This document shows positions 52,212 through 52,740 of a stretch of DNA of 52,740 nucleotides, in pieces. This DNA comes from Chara braunii (lineage: Eukaryota; Streptophyta; Charophyceae; Charales; Characeae), in NCBI GenBank assembly GCA_003427395.1, contig BFEA01000284.1, positions 179,308 through 232,047 of the forward strand, read 5' to 3'. A model generated the notes under the pieces. It was not told where the DNA came from. It saw only the letters and a program-made list of their open reading frames with translations, and did not search any database. The position numbers and the translations under genes are program-made. Position 1 is the stretch's first letter. Each line of letters opens with the position of its first letter.

Positions 52212-52740
52212 TGTTGCACTTTTTCTAGTCATGTCTCTTCAGGTGACCAGAAAGCCAATAGGCTGTCACGCAGGATTTTATGGAATTTTGCAATAAATAA
52301 ATTAAATTAAATAAAACAAATCCCTTCCTCTTATGTGCGTCCGGCTTCGAGCGAGACCCTTCATTTGCGGTCTTTGTCGGTCCCTGGTCTTAGGAATCTT
52401 TAATTGTGATTCGGAATAGCAATGATGATGCAGATAACAAAATCAAATTAAATATGCCGTGTGTGGATCAACACGCCAATTTAGGGGATTGAGAACTGTG
52501 ACATAAATAGCAAGGAAATACAATCATCGGGCGATGCCAGAAGAGAAAATCAAAACTGACTGACTCAAGGCAAAGACAAGATGAATAAGAAAAAAGTGAG
52601 AACTCATAATAGTCTCAGAAAGTACAAATGAACAGACATAGTCAACACTCTTCAAGAGTCCTCACTCATCCCTCTGGGTTCTCACACTCGATCCCTCATT
52701 TGACTGCTCGTTTCTTGTGCATTGATCCATGTCTGCGTAC
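52212..52740 (-). repeat. Element M 5' LTR, partial
   Basis: Matches 34527-35060 in the same orientation and runs to the window edge. It has the U5-like end with AATAAATAAATTAAATTAAA on the plus strand and the GAGCGAGACCCTTCA sequence that also occurs, reverse complemented, in the P LTRs. Confidence 0.88.

Larger units (their letters stand above)
34527..52740 (-). mobile_element. Element M: second giant-LTR element, opposite strand
   Basis: Same family as element P. Minus-strand order: 5' LTR (from beyond the window to 52212), tRNA-Asp PBS (52207 to 52190), pre-gag ORFs, gag-protease, RT, RNase H, integrase, non-coding repeats, an antisense ORF (on the plus strand, 41865-42335) and 3' LTR (41634 to 34527). 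Coding regions are clearly diverged from P, whereas its own LTR ends (34541-35060 versus 52231-52740) are very similar, so it is an independent insertion. Confidence 0.85.

Overview
The window is wall-to-wall retrotransposon DNA from a eukaryotic nuclear genome. I found no cellular single-copy gene, rRNA, tRNA gene or CRISPR array. Chromodomain-bearing Ty3/gypsy integrases, a tRNA-Asp primer-binding site of the plant Tat/Athila kind and CAG-to-TAG decay suggest a streptophyte. The style of the Gag proteins makes me think of a charophyte alga such as Chara, but that is a guess.

Layout. (1) 1-306: GC-rich and T-rich low-complexity block. (2) 307-1588 (+): decayed integrase plus chromodomain of one gypsy chromovirus (element A), then 1.1 kb without a gene. 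(3) 2704-9787 (-): remains of a second chromovirus in the order pol - LTR - PBS - gag, read on the minus strand, so one LTR (5511-6597) is both the 3' end of one copy (C) and the 5' end of the next (B). (4) 9788-34306 (+), element P: an LTR retrotransposon with giant direct repeats (9788-16497 and about 27128/27676-34306). Its tRNA-Asp PBS is at 16502-16519. A chain of small ORFs precedes gag, then come gag, protease, RT, RNase H and integrase. An antisense ORF lies between pol and the 3' LTR. (5) 34307-34526: 220-bp simple-repeat spacer. (6) 34527-52740 (-), element M: a diverged member of the same family in the opposite direction, whose 5' LTR runs off the window. P and M therefore sit tail to tail as a roughly 36-kb imperfect inverted repeat centred near 34.4 kb.

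The unusual part is the P/M family. Three things lie outside the standard gag-pol set and are recognisable in both diverged copies. (a) The LTR itself carries ORFs: ORF-a (about 160 codons, 170 bp after a TATA box) and ORF-b (167-210 codons). (b) The region between PBS and gag encodes tandem paralogous domains of about 125 residues with a shared hDhRhYV core and a PP.PD...W tail, and ORF-b of the LTR belongs to the same domain family. (c) A 156-codon antisense ORF has its own antisense TATA box about 260 bp upstream, an RGG-like basic start, an acidic run and a hydrophobic C-terminal segment. Plant Ogre/Tat elements are known for long LTRs, an extra ORF before gag and extra (often antisense) ORFs after pol. 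This family looks like an extreme form of that plan, with duplicated domains extending into the LTR.

Almost all pol genes here carry nonsense codons, frameshifts or deletions. The most intact is the 712-codon gag-protease ORF of M, which still has a Gly-to-Trp change in the protease active-site triplet.
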